A stretch of DNA of 64,000 nt. Source: Planctomycetota bacterium (GTDB lineage: Bacteria; Planctomycetota; Phycisphaerae; Phycisphaerales; UBA1924). This document shows, in pieces, positions 1-8,679 of the stretch. The translations under genes and the position numbers were made by a program. The notes under the pieces were generated by a model. The model saw nothing but the letters and a program-made list of their open reading frames with translations. It was not told the origin of the DNA and made no database searches. Position 1 is the stretch's first letter. The number at the start of each line of letters is the position of its first letter. Location of the stretch: the NCBI GenBank assembly GCA_963204725.1, contig CAUJHH010000064.1, forward strand, positions 1-64,000, given 5' to 3'.

Positions 1-129
1 CTGCGGTCGATGGCGTGCAGGACCCGTGACGCCCTCTGGGCCGCCATGCAGACCGTTCTGGATCAGGTCACCTCCCAGGACGCCGCTCACTGCTTCAAAC
101 ACTGCGGATACACGCTACGCGATGAGTGA
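1..129 (+). CDS. IS630-family transposase, C-terminal fragment (5' end outside window)
   Basis: Frame 1 is open from the first base to TGA at 127-129 and gives 42 residues. The pattern DALWAAMQTVLDQVTSQD followed by CFKHCGY resembles the last part of IS630/Tc1-Mariner-type transposases, where a short helix is followed by a conserved aromatic-rich GY end. The catalytic DDE residues would lie upstream of the window, so activity cannot be judged. The downstream peptidase gene starts only 21 bases after this stop, so the element's right inverted repeat would lie in or near 130-150; I could not identify it. The family call rests on a short stretch and is moderately secure. Confidence 0.6.
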   Translation: MRSMACRTRDALWAAMQTVLDQVTSQDAAHCFKHCGYTLRDE

Positions 130-149
130 GAATGCTCTAGACTGCGAGC

Positions 150-1487
150 ATGATCCACACACGAACGCTCCGATGGGCCATGGCGATCGGGCTGCTCGCG
201 CCGGGCGTGCATGCCGACGCTCCCGCGTGGCGGCCTACCGCTGTCGAAACGATGAACCGCATCACGCCCGAGAGCGTGCGCCACTGCGTCGAGACTCTCG
301 TTGCCTTCGGCACACGCCACACCATGAGTGACGCTGTCTCCGATACGCGAGGGATCGGCGCCGCCCGGCGCTGGATCAGGGACGAACTCGCCTCGATCGA
401 GCCCAAGGGACGCCTCGAAGTGTTCGGCGAGTCATTCGAAGTGCCGAAGAGCGCACGGATCGACCGACCAACGGAGTTGGTCAATGTGATCGCGGTGCTT
501 TCCGGCACGATGCCCGAGGCGACCAATCGGCGGTACTACGTTGTGGGGCACTACGACAGCCGCGCGGGGGACCAGATGGATCGCTCGATCGACGCGCCGG
601 GCGCGAACGACGACGCTTCGGGGGTCGCCGTCGTGATCGAGTGCGCCCGCGCTCTCGCTTCCGAGCGTCTCGACGCGACCATCGTCTTTCTTGCAACGCC
701 AGGTGAGGAGCAGGGCCTGCTGGGAGCCCACTATCGCGCTTCACAGGCCGAGGCCGACGGCGAGGACATTCGCGCCGTGCTCAATAACGACATCGTCGGC
801 GATCCGATGGGGGAACCGGGTCTCATCCGCGTATTCAGCGAGGGGATCCCCCGCAACGCGAGCGCGCAAGAGCTCGCACGCATCCGGAGCCTCTCGGCCG
901 AGAGCGATGGCGGCAGTCGCCAGATCGCCAGGTATATCGAAGAGATCGCTTCCATCGAGGACTGTGCGGTTCGTCCGATGATGGTCTTTCGACCGGACCG
1001 ATTTCTGCGAGGCGGGGATCACTCGGCGTTCAATGAGCGCGGCTTTGCCGGTGTGCGATTCACTGTTGTCCACGAGAACTACAACCGGCAGCATCAGGAC
1101 GTGCGGATCGAAGGGAATGCCAACTTTGGAGACACGCCCGAGCACGTCGACTGGGACTATCTCGCGGGCGTTGTCCGCTTGAACGCCGCGGTGCTGATGC
1201 ACCTGGCGAACGCGCCATCGACGCCGGCGGACGTGCGCATCATCACGGCGCAGCTCGAGCGTGCGACGACCCTCCGCTGGCTGGCGAGTCCGGAGCCGGA
1301 TGTCGCCGGGTACGAAGTGGTCTGGCGGGATACAACAGACCCGCGCTGGACCAACGCCCGAGATGTGGGCGACGTGACAGAGATCACGCTTCCGCTAAAC
1401 AAGGACAACGTGTTCGTGGGTGTGCGTGCGTACGACCGCGACGGCTACCGGAGCCCGGTGGGGTTCGCGAGCGCCGGTCGAGATTGA
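150..1487 (+). CDS. Secreted M28-family zinc aminopeptidase with C-terminal fibronectin-III-like domain
   Basis: A 445-residue protein. An N-terminal signal peptide (about residues 1-22, ending VHADA) implies export. The M28 (aminopeptidase S / PSMA-like) fold is marked by the zinc motifs HYD (H134, D136), GANDDASG (about 151-158), PGEEQG with the catalytic and metal-binding glutamates at 185-186, NNDIVGD (about 212-218) and GGDHSAF near residue 285. These enzymes remove N-terminal amino acids from peptides outside the cytoplasm. The last 90 or so residues (LRWLASPEPDVAGYEVVW and on) look like a fibronectin type III domain. ATG at 150 gives an intact signal peptide but has no clear ribosome site. 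The gene stands alone, facing the leftward block that ends at 1682. Confidence 0.88.
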   Translation: MIHTRTLRWAMAIGLLAPGVHADAPAWRPTAVETMNRITPESVRHCVETLVAFGTRHTMSDAVSDTRGIGAARRWIRDELASIEPKGRLEVFGESFEVPKSARIDRPTELVNVIAVLSGTMPEATNRRYYVVGHYDSRAGDQMDRSIDAPGANDDASGVAVVIECARALASERLDATIVFLATPGEEQGLLGAHYRASQAEADGEDIRAVLNNDIVGDPMGEPGLIRVFSEGIPRNASAQELARIRSLSAESDGGSRQIARYIEEIASIEDCAVRPMMVFRPDRFLRGGDHSAFNERGFAGVRFTVVHENYNRQHQDVRIEGNANFGDTPEHVDWDYLAGVVRLNAAVLMHLANAPSTPADVRIITAQLERATTLRWLASPEPDVAGYEVVWRDTTDPRWTNARDVGDVTEITLPLNKDNVFVGVRAYDRDGYRSPVGFASAGRD

Positions 1488-1681
1488 TCGCGTTCCCTCA
1501 ATGTGTATCGCCGACGCGTAAGACGGGGCTGTCTCCGCTTCCGCGGTGTCGGTTCGACCTGGATCGCAGTTCGCGTTCCGCTGTTGGGCCGTGACTTGCT
1601 GGAGACTGTACCGCCGATTCTGGTTGCGATCGCGAAGACGTCCGGGGCAATAGATGCCGATCGCCCGTCAATCGTCGGGCA

Positions 1682-2269
1682 CTATCGCGCGAGTGCCGAT
1701 GAGTGGGGAGGCAACTGGAGGGCGATCGTGCGCAACTCATTGGCGGGTGGTGCGGCGAGGGGGTCTGGTGGAGCGTCCGCAAATCGAAATGGCGTGCCCT
1801 CTGAATCGCTCGTGGCGGCAACCTTCCATTCCACATTGAGTTCGGCCATCATTTCGCCAACGCGTTCGGTCGCCCATTCCTTGTATTCGGCCTTCTGCTT
1901 CTTGCTGAAGCCGATCGCGATGATGAGTTCGGAGGTCTCGTCTGGAAGGGGCTGGACGACGAGTGAGACCCACTCTTCGTCGCCGTTCTCAGCCGTCCAT
2001 GTGGCGTCGAACGCTCGTTCGGGTTGGTTCTCAACAAGAATCTTGATGTCCGCGTGCGACCGTTTCAGCAATGAGACGAGCCCTTTGTAGAGCGTGCGAG
2101 GATCCTGCTCTGCCTTGATGGTGAGCTTGTATCCGTAAGGCGTGAGCATGCGGACGACGACGACGGTCGCTACGACGGCGGTGGCGACGCAGCCCGCGAG
2201 CCCACCCGGCAGGGAACCGGCCGAGAGCAGGACGACGAGGCCGGCGCCAATGGGTCGGATGCGGCTCAC
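1682..2269 (-). CDS. Membrane-anchored or lipoprotein-like protein of unknown function
   Basis: A 195-residue protein starting with GTG at 2269, overlapping the TGA of the upstream lipoprotein gene by three bases (GTGA), so the two are probably translationally coupled. Residues 1-45 are hydrophobic and contain a lipobox-like GGLAGC, then a second hydrophobic stretch AVVATVVVVRML, so it is either a lipoprotein or has one or two membrane helices. The rest is soluble, with lysine- and glutamate-rich helices (KKQKAEYKEWATERV). It resembles small DUF3568-like envelope proteins, but I cannot place it firmly. Nothing in the sequence indicates a catalytic role. Confidence 0.7.
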   Translation of the reverse strand: MSRIRPIGAGLVVLLSAGSLPGGLAGCVATAVVATVVVVRMLTPYGYKLTIKAEQDPRTLYKGLVSLLKRSHADIKILVENQPERAFDATWTAENGDEEWVSLVVQPLPDETSELIIAIGFSKKQKAEYKEWATERVGEMMAELNVEWKVAATSDSEGTPFRFADAPPDPLAAPPANELRTIALQLPPHSSALAR

Positions 2270-2514
2270 TTGTCAACCGCCCCGTTCCATTCGTCGCGAG
2301 GAATCCTTTGCACGGAAGAGTTCTGCATCGTGACCTTCGCTCCGGTGCGTGCATCCTTGAAAGAGAGCACGCCCTTGCGCGATTTGTAGCTCTTGGTGTA
2401 GTAAGTGTTGTCGGTGTTGGCGGTGTCGCGAATGCGGTAGTAGCTGCTGCAGCCCGAAGCACCAAGGGTCAGGGCGCAGGCCGCGGCGGCGATGAGGATC
2501 CGGTTTCGTCTCAC
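2266..2514 (-). CDS. Small lipoprotein of unknown function
   Basis: An 82-residue product from GTG at 2514. This start is chosen over a longer reading from 2673 because AAGGA lies about nine bases upstream and the signal sequence then begins properly: VRRNR, a hydrophobic stretch, and the lipobox ASGC. The mature part is small, polar and tyrosine-rich (SSYYRIRDT, DNTYYTKSY). It ends by overlapping the next gene by three bases. The pair probably forms a two-gene envelope unit, perhaps read through from the photolyase gene 164 bases upstream. Function unknown. Confidence 0.75.
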   Translation of the reverse strand: MRRNRILIAAAACALTLGASGCSSYYRIRDTANTDNTYYTKSYKSRKGVLSFKDARTGAKVTMQNSSVQRIPRDEWNGAVDK

Positions 2515-2678
2515 GGTGCCGATTCCTTTGAGGGGAGGGGTGCCGATTGTTCTCGACTTGCGGAGTGTGGCTCTGCCACCGATTCTCGTGGGGGAGCTTA
2601 TGAAGTGTCTCGGCGCGCGGCAATTCTGAGCACGGACAATGGGGGGCTGGACACGGGTCGGGGCGGCGTGCAAGGGGA

Positions 2679-4133
2679 TCAGCGTCTGATTGCCTGGAAC
2701 GCCGCGAGGACCCGGTCCTTGACGATTGCGCGATCGACGATGGGTTCGGGATAGTTCAGGGTTGAGCGCAAGAGTGCGGGGAGGCCGGAGGGGTCGTGGA
2801 TGTCGTCGTTGTCAAGTTCGGCCAGTTCGGGGACCCAGCGGCGGATGAATGTGCCATCCGAGTCGAACTTCCGGGACTGGCTGATGGGGTTGAAGATGCG
2901 GAAGTAAGGGGCGGCGTCGGTGCCGGTGGAAGCGGACCACTGCCAGCCTCCGTTGTTCTGGGCCAGATCACCATCGACGAGGTGACGCATGAAGTGACGC
3001 TCGCCATGACGCCAGTCGATCAGCAGATCCTTTGTGAGGTACATCGCGACGACCATGCGGAGGCGGTTGTGCATCCAGCCCGTGTGCAGGAGGGATCGCA
3101 TCGCGGCATCAACGATGGGGAGGCCTGTGCGGCCTTCCTGCCAGGCGTTGAGGGAGGCGGGATCGTCGCGCCACTTGAGGAGTTCCGTCTCCGGCTTGAA
3201 GGCGCGGGCCATTGAGAGGCGGGGGAAGGAGACCATGAGGTGCCGGTAGAACTCACGCCAGACGAGCTCGCTGATCCAGTGTTTTGCGCCGCCAGCAGAA
3301 GACTTGTCCGAGCCGTCGAGTTTGCCCTTGTTCGCTTCGAGCGCGGCGTGGAGGCACTGACGCGGGGAGATGGAGCCGATCGAAAGGTGGTGGCTGAGCG
3401 TGCTGGTGCCGTCGATCGAAGGGATGTCACGCTGGTCCTTGTAGGCGTTGATGGAAAGCTCGATGAAGTGAGAGAGGCGGGAGATCGCGGCCTTCTCGCC
3501 GGCGGGCCACAGTTCAGGGCGGGGCCAGGTGTCGAAGTTGGCGACGAGAGTGGGGATCGGATCGAAGATGGCTCTGGGGTCAAGGGGAGCCTGCTTCTTT
3601 GGTGCAGGGAGAACTTCGGGGATGCCGTCGGCTTCGAGCAGTTTGATCCATGATTTCTTGAAGGGTGTGAAGACGGTGTACCAGCGGCCCTCTCCCGTCC
3701 GGAGGGAGCCAGGAGGCACGACGGTCTGATCGTCGAAGGCGTGGAACGAGATCTCCTGACCGGCAATCGCCTCGGCGACGCGCTCGTCGCGACGCACTTC
3801 GTTGAGTTCGTACTCCTTGTTCAAGTAGAGCGAGCGAGCGCCGAGTTCGCGGCAGAGACTCACGAGCGAGGCCGGCACGTCGGCGTACCTCGGAAGCTTC
3901 AGGATGCGGAGGGGGATGTTGAGTTCGGCGAGATCCGTCGAGAGTTCACGGAGCGTGCGCAGGATGAGATCGACCTTGACGGGGGCCATGTCGTGCTCGG
4001 CCCATTGGTCGGGGCAGATGGTGTAGACCCCGACGACGCTGCCGCCCGAAGTGGAGGCGTCGCGGCAGGCGTGCCAGAGGGCGGTATTGTCCGCGATGCG
4101 GAGATCGGATCGGAACCAGTGGAGGGAGGTCAT
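2679..4133 (-). CDS. phr: Deoxyribodipyrimidine photolyase (class I cryptochrome/photolyase family)
   Basis: A 484-residue flavoprotein that uses blue light to split cyclobutane pyrimidine dimers. It begins MTSLHWFRSDLRIADN, the classic photolyase N-terminus of the antenna domain. The C-terminal FAD and DNA-binding domain has GLPIVDAAMRSL, TGWMHNRLRMV, LAQNNGGWQW and the final FRIFNP. The start at 4133 is chosen over an upstream in-frame codon at 4202 because the family begins with this motif. Its start lies only 14 bases after the stop of a membrane protein gene, itself 21 bases after the SOUL gene, so the three are probably one transcript. Asn and Trp residues near the flavin pocket are in place, so activity is expected. 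Confidence 0.93.
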   Translation of the reverse strand: MTSLHWFRSDLRIADNTALWHACRDASTSGGSVVGVYTICPDQWAEHDMAPVKVDLILRTLRELSTDLAELNIPLRILKLPRYADVPASLVSLCRELGARSLYLNKEYELNEVRRDERVAEAIAGQEISFHAFDDQTVVPPGSLRTGEGRWYTVFTPFKKSWIKLLEADGIPEVLPAPKKQAPLDPRAIFDPIPTLVANFDTWPRPELWPAGEKAAISRLSHFIELSINAYKDQRDIPSIDGTSTLSHHLSIGSISPRQCLHAALEANKGKLDGSDKSSAGGAKHWISELVWREFYRHLMVSFPRLSMARAFKPETELLKWRDDPASLNAWQEGRTGLPIVDAAMRSLLHTGWMHNRLRMVVAMYLTKDLLIDWRHGERHFMRHLVDGDLAQNNGGWQWSASTGTDAAPYFRIFNPISQSRKFDSDGTFIRRWVPELAELDNDDIHDPSGLPALLRSTLNYPEPIVDRAIVKDRVLAAFQAIRR

Positions 4134-4147
4134 GGCGTTTGGTGCAA

Positions 4148-4594
4148 TCAGGGAGCAGGTGGCCTGAGCATCAACAGAGCGATGACGCCGCGGGCGGTCC
4201 ATGCGATGGTGCGGATCCAGTTTGAGGAGACGAGCGAGGCAGCGGCGCGCGGGTCGAAGCCGCGCTCAAGGGCGTTGTGGCGTGGGACCTGAAGGAAGAA
4301 TGTAGAGAGCCAGACGACGGCGAGGAGAGCGATGCCAGCAATGGCAAGCGGGCGTGAAGAAAGGCCCATGAACAGGATGGTTACGGCGGCCGCGAGCTCG
4401 GCGAGCATCAACGGACCGACCACGAGCGAGGTGCGGCTCATGTGGGCGCGTTGGAACTCGGAATATCGCTCGGATCCGACGTGGGCGAAGAGTGGGTAGT
4501 GGACGACCTGGACGAACCAGATGACGCCGACCATCGCGAGCGTCGCGAATGCATGGATCGACAGGGTCGGCACTCGGAGGGAATCGACTAGCAT
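4148..4594 (-). CDS. Four-helix integral membrane protein
   Basis: A 148-residue protein with about four hydrophobic helices: residues 11-32, 57-78, 83-103 and 126-143. A conserved-looking WFVQVVHYPLF lies in the first helix, followed by a polar loop (GSERYSEFQRAH) with a histidine. No enzyme motif is visible. It sits between the SOUL gene (21 bases upstream) and the photolyase gene (14 bases downstream) on the same strand. A membrane component related to light or haem use is possible from context but unproven. Confidence 0.8.
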   Translation of the reverse strand: MLVDSLRVPTLSIHAFATLAMVGVIWFVQVVHYPLFAHVGSERYSEFQRAHMSRTSLVVGPLMLAELAAAVTILFMGLSSRPLAIAGIALLAVVWLSTFFLQVPRHNALERGFDPRAAASLVSSNWIRTIAWTARGVIALLMLRPPAP

Positions 4595-4615
4595 GGGCGT
4601 TCGAAGCGTAACCGA

Positions 4616-5392
4616 TCACGGCGTGCGAGCGGGCTCGGCTTCACCGGACTCCCGGCGATCGGGAACCCTCGAGGGATCGGGCAGGCGCGTGCGAACGGGA
4701 ATCTGAACCTCCATCCAGCGATCCTGCGGGCGGACGTCGGGTCCGTTGTAGTGCATGGCCCGCGGATCGCCGTCGCGTTCCCACGCGGTCTGCGAGGCAA
4801 GCCACGCGTCGAGCTCCGCCATGCCGGCGGCGAAGTTGCGGCTGCTGTAGGAGGCCGTCATGCCGAAGGCGACGACGGTGAGCGCCGGCGCGTCTTCAAC
4901 GGTGACGAGACCGTCCCGACCGGTAGGGCCCTGCCCGCGCTCGCGATAGAGGAAGGACATCGTCCAGCCATCGGGCGTGCCGTCTTCCATGCCCCGGTAG
5001 TCCATCTCGACGGGCGAGGTCATCTCGATGTCGCGGCGCTGGATGTGCTTGAAGAGGGGCCAGAAGGCGACGTTCATTCCCATATCGGCCGGGCCGCTGG
5101 AGGAGAACTCGGCGCGTCGGACGATGGGGTAGCGCTTCAGCTCGATCGCGCCGGGCGCGGTGGGGGGCGGATAGCCGACTGGGAGTGGTGTGTCGATGCG
5201 TGCCTTGCCACTGGTGTACACGCCGTCGGAGAACGTCGTTTGGGCATCCGAGTCTCCGCCGACGCGGAGGACGATCCAGTCGGTCGTGGGGCGCATGGTG
5301 ACCGCCTGTGTGGAGGCCTCGGGTTCACCTGTGGATACGGGGGGTACGGAAGCGGTGAGAAGAAGGGCTGCAAGGAGAAACGGGACAGGCAT
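4616..5392 (-). CDS. SOUL-family heme-binding protein, exported
   Basis: A 258-residue protein. The ATG at 5392 is preceded by AAGGAG eight bases upstream and gives a signal peptide (MPVPFLLAALLLTASVPPVS); a longer in-frame reading to 6052 is antisense to the helicase gene and is rejected. The SOUL/HBP fold is recognised from ELKRYPIVRRAEF, FWPLFKHIQ, DIEMTSPVEM and the C-terminal MHYNGP followed by EVQIPV. Proteins of this family bind tetrapyrroles. It is the first gene of a probable operon with a membrane protein and photolyase. The signal peptide suggests a periplasmic location, whereas many SOUL proteins are cytoplasmic. Confidence 0.88.
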   Translation of the reverse strand: MPVPFLLAALLLTASVPPVSTGEPEASTQAVTMRPTTDWIVLRVGGDSDAQTTFSDGVYTSGKARIDTPLPVGYPPPTAPGAIELKRYPIVRRAEFSSSGPADMGMNVAFWPLFKHIQRRDIEMTSPVEMDYRGMEDGTPDGWTMSFLYRERGQGPTGRDGLVTVEDAPALTVVAFGMTASYSSRNFAAGMAELDAWLASQTAWERDGDPRAMHYNGPDVRPQDRWMEVQIPVRTRLPDPSRVPDRRESGEAEPARTP

Positions 5393-5503
5393 GGAACGCT
5401 CCTTTGGGGTGGTTTCGACGCGGGATACGGATCGGATTCGCCGGTGAACAATGCGATCGCGAGATTGGGGGCGCCGATGTGTCTGGCCTGAGGCGGAATC
5501 TGC

Positions 5504-8032
5504 ATGACCAAGGCGGCGACGAAAGAGCGACGCAAGCGAGACGTGGGGCCCGCACCGGAGCCCGGCGTGGCCGGCCTTCGCGCTTGGTTCCACACGCGGG
5601 GGTGGGTGCCGTTTGCGTTTCAGGAAGAGGCGTGGGGGGCGTTCCTGGCCGGCGAGTCGGGACTGATCCATGTGCCGACGGGCGCGGGAAAGACATTCGC
5701 GGCGTACGGCGGACCACTCGCGAGGTTGGCCGAAGAGAAACCGACGGATCGGCGCGGGCTGCGGGTGCTGTACATCACGCCGCTGCGTGCGGTGGCGCGG
5801 GATATCGAGGGAGCGATCAAGGAGATCACGGCCGAGGTCGCGCCGTGGGCGCGGGTGGAGTCGCGGACCGGGGACACGAAGCAGAGCGTGCGGGCAAGAC
5901 AGCGGAAGGAGCTGCCGCAGGTTCTGGTGACGACGCCGGAGTCGTTGTGTCTGCTGCTGGCGCGTGAGGATGTGCGCGAGCAGTTCGCGCGGGTCGAGGG
6001 TGTGATCGTGGATGAGTGGCACGAGCTGCTCTCGTCCAAGCGCGGCACGCAAACGGAGCTGGTGCTATCGCGTGTGCGCGGGCTCGCGCCGGGTGCGCGG
6101 ATCTGGGCGATGTCGGCGACGCTCTCGAACATCCAGGAGGCGGCGCAAGCGGTGGTTGGGATCGGGCGGACGGCGAGGCTAGTGACGGCGCGGGTCGAGC
6201 GGCGGGTGGAGATCGAGACGGTGCTCCCTCGGGAGGAGAAGGGTGAGCGGCTGCCGTGGGCGGGGCACCTCGGGATGCCTCTGCTGCCGGCGGTGCTAGA
6301 TGCGCTCGATCCGGATGTGTCGACGATCGTCTTCACGAACACGAGGTCGCAGGCAGAGCGGTGGTTCCACGCGATCGCGATCAACCGGCCGGAGTGGGAG
6401 AGCCGCATGGGGCTGCACCACGGCTCGGTGGATCGCGCGGCTCGGGAGAAGATAGAGCAGGGCCTGAAGAGCGGCACCGTCGGAATCGTTGTGGCAACGA
6501 GTTCGCTCGACCTTGGCGTGGACTTTGCGCCGGTGGCGCGGGTGATGCAGATCGGGTCGCCGAAGGGCATCGCGAGGTTGCTCCAGCGCGCGGGGCGATC
6601 GGGGCATCAGCCGGGGGGCGTGGCGAGGATTCTCTGTGTGCCGACGCACGCGATGGAGGTGGTAGAGATCGAGGCGGTACGTCGTGCGATGATGGGCGAT
6701 GGATCGAAGATGGAGCCGCGCCGGTCGCTGTCCAAGCCGATCGACGTGCTGGCGCAGCACATCGTGACCTGTGCGCTCGGGGGCGGGGTCGAGGTGGATG
6801 GGCTGTTTGAAGAGGTGCGGACTGCGGTGGCGTATCGCGAACTGACGCGGCCCGAGTTCGATTGGGCCCTGTCGCTCTCGGTGAATGGGGGCGGGCTCTT
6901 GCACGCGTATCCGCAGTACTGCAAGGTCTCGATTGAACAGGGCGTCGCGCGGGTGGCTTCGGCGCGGGCGGGGCAGATGCACCGGCTCAACGTCGGCACG
7001 ATCACCGGCGAGGCGACGATGGACGTGCGGTACGCCTCGGGGCGGCGGCTGGGATCGATCGAGGAGGACTTCATCTCCATCCTGCGGCCTGGGGATCGGT
7101 TCGTCTTCGCGGGGAAGGTGCTCGCGCTGCGGGGTGTGCGTGAGAACGCGGCGATCGTGGAGCGGGCGAAGGGGAGCACGACGTTCACGCCGATGTGGGC
7201 GGGAACGAAGTTGCCGATCTCCGAAGCGCTCTCGGAGGGGGTGCGGCGTGTGCTTGGCGATTCGGCGGTGAGGCGTGCGAGTACGGATGAGGAGCGGACG
7301 ATCAGGCGGCTTGTGGATGTGCAGGGGGAGTTGTCGCGCGTGCCGCGTGCGGACGAGGTCTTGATCGAACTTTGCGAGACGCGCGAGGGATCGCACGCGT
7401 TTATCTATCCGTTTGAGGGGCGGCTGGTGCACGGCGGGATGGCCGCGCTCCTTGCGTATCGGCTGACGAGAGATACGAGGGCAACGCTGTCGACCGCTGC
7501 AAACGACTACGGGCTGGAACTGCTCGGGCCGGCAGGGTTCGACTTCGGGGCGCTTGCGGGGGTGGAGATCTTCGATGGAACGCGGCTCGCTTCGGAAACG
7601 GCCGCGAGCGTGAATCTCGGCGAGATGGCCAAGCGGCAGTTTCGGGAGGTGGCGCGGGTGGCGGGGCTGGTCTTCCAGTCTTGTCCGGGGTCGCCCCGGA
7701 CAGGGAGGCAGACGCAGGTCGGGGCGTCGCTGCTGTATGACGTCTTCATGGAGTTCGATCCGGGGCATCCGCTGCTGGATCAGGCCCGACGCGAGGTGCT
7801 GGAGCGCCAGTTCGAGGAGAGTCGGCTCGGGCGTACACTGGCACGGATCGCGCGGGCGACGCGAGTCGTCCAGCGGATTGAGCGGCCGACGCCGCTCTCG
7901 TTGCCGCTCGTGATCGAGCGGGTGGGTGCGAAGCTCTCGAGCGAGTCGATGACGGAGCGGATCAGGAGGATCGAGGAGCAATGGGAGAGGGATGCGTCAC
8001 GATCGACCTCGCGGGTGAAGCGATCACGCTGA
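5504..8032 (+). CDS. Ligase-associated DNA-damage-response DEXH-box helicase (Lhr type)
   Basis: An 842-residue superfamily 2 helicase. Walker A is VPTGAGKT near residue 62, motif II is VDEWHEL, motif III SAT, and motif VI LQRAGRSGHQ; the winged-helix and Lhr-core regions follow. This is the short Lhr-like helicase that usually accompanies an ATP-dependent DNA ligase, an exonuclease and PdeM. Here the ligase and exonuclease genes are absent from the window, but the PdeM gene directly follows and overlaps by 52 bases, which supports the subfamily call. ATG at 5504 opens a rightward chain of six genes ending at 13906. Confidence 0.9.
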   Translation: MTKAATKERRKRDVGPAPEPGVAGLRAWFHTRGWVPFAFQEEAWGAFLAGESGLIHVPTGAGKTFAAYGGPLARLAEEKPTDRRGLRVLYITPLRAVARDIEGAIKEITAEVAPWARVESRTGDTKQSVRARQRKELPQVLVTTPESLCLLLAREDVREQFARVEGVIVDEWHELLSSKRGTQTELVLSRVRGLAPGARIWAMSATLSNIQEAAQAVVGIGRTARLVTARVERRVEIETVLPREEKGERLPWAGHLGMPLLPAVLDALDPDVSTIVFTNTRSQAERWFHAIAINRPEWESRMGLHHGSVDRAAREKIEQGLKSGTVGIVVATSSLDLGVDFAPVARVMQIGSPKGIARLLQRAGRSGHQPGGVARILCVPTHAMEVVEIEAVRRAMMGDGSKMEPRRSLSKPIDVLAQHIVTCALGGGVEVDGLFEEVRTAVAYRELTRPEFDWALSLSVNGGGLLHAYPQYCKVSIEQGVARVASARAGQMHRLNVGTITGEATMDVRYASGRRLGSIEEDFISILRPGDRFVFAGKVLALRGVRENAAIVERAKGSTTFTPMWAGTKLPISEALSEGVRRVLGDSAVRRASTDEERTIRRLVDVQGELSRVPRADEVLIELCETREGSHAFIYPFEGRLVHGGMAALLAYRLTRDTRATLSTAANDYGLELLGPAGFDFGALAGVEIFDGTRLASETAASVNLGEMAKRQFREVARVAGLVFQSCPGSPRTGRQTQVGASLLYDVFMEFDPGHPLLDQARREVLERQFEESRLGRTLARIARATRVVQRIERPTPLSLPLVIERVGAKLSSESMTERIRRIEEQWERDASRSTSRVKRSR

Positions 8033-8679
8033 TGCCAGAGCGTGCCTCGTGGTGGGAAGCGGCAAGAACGTTGATCATCGCGGACCTGCACCTGGGTAAA
8101 TCGGAAACGATGCGGGTCGCTGGGATCCCGGTTCCAGAGGTCGATCTTGATGAGCAGTTCAAACGCCTTCACCTCGCTGTCGAGCGTGTGGGCGCGGAAA
8201 GGGTGGTGGTGGCCGGGGACCTGATCCATGCGCCGGCGGGGCTTACGCGCGGGCTGGCGGCCCGGGTGGCGGAACGGCTCGCGTGCCTTCGCGAGCGGGG
8301 CGTGCGGGTGGTGCTGGTACGCGGCAATCACGATCGGCGGATCGAGGGCGTTGAGGCGAGCTGGGGGCTGGTTGAGATCCACGAGTCGATGGAAGAGGGC
8401 GCGATCCGGATCGTGCATGAGCCGCGTGATGGGCGAACGCGCGAAGGGGGATACATCGCGGGGCACCTGCATCCGGCCCTGTCGGTGGGAGGCATCGGGG
8501 GAGCGAAGGTGCCGGCGTTCGTGGCAACTGACCGGGGGCTTATCCTGCCGGCGTTCAGCAGGTTCACGGCGGGGGGGCGGATCGCGCGGGAACCGGGGCA
8601 GCGGTGGTACCCGATCGCGGATGGGCGGGTGATGGAGATCGGCGCGAAGGCCCGCGATGCTGGTATCGTGGGGGCATGA
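7981..8679 (+). CDS. pdeM: Ligase-associated DNA-damage-response endonuclease PdeM (metallophosphoesterase)
   Basis: A 232-residue calcineurin-like phosphoesterase. All metal motifs are present: ADLHLGK, GDLIHAP, RGNHDR and GHLHPA. The family usually starts with a short strand before ADLHLGK, so ATG at 7981, preceded by GAGGAG, is preferred to the later ATG at 8032 that overlaps the helicase stop. The 52-base overlap with the helicase suggests coupled expression. PdeM-type proteins are thought to act as nucleases in a DNA-repair pathway with an Lhr-like helicase. Its TGA overlaps the next gene's ATG. Confidence 0.9.
   Translation: MGEGCVTIDLAGEAITLMPERASWWEAARTLIIADLHLGKSETMRVAGIPVPEVDLDEQFKRLHLAVERVGAERVVVAGDLIHAPAGLTRGLAARVAERLACLRERGVRVVLVRGNHDRRIEGVEASWGLVEIHESMEEGAIRIVHEPRDGRTREGGYIAGHLHPALSVGGIGGAKVPAFVATDRGLILPAFSRFTAGGRIAREPGQRWYPIADGRVMEIGAKARDAGIVGA

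Noticed and set aside
1663-1680. GCCCG/CGGGC hairpin as a terminator between the convergent genes
   Set aside because: Only five base pairs with an eight-base loop and no T-run.
1503-2090. Rightward 195-residue open frame
   Set aside because: Antisense to the leftward envelope-protein gene and without domain or ribosome site.
5393-6052. N-terminal extension of the SOUL gene up to 6052
   Set aside because: It runs antisense into the helicase; the signal peptide and ribosome site at 5392 fix the start.
6296-7981. A 561-residue open frame on the minus strand
   Set aside because: It is antisense to the Lhr-type helicase, which has all its motifs; the antisense translation is arginine-rich and has no domain.
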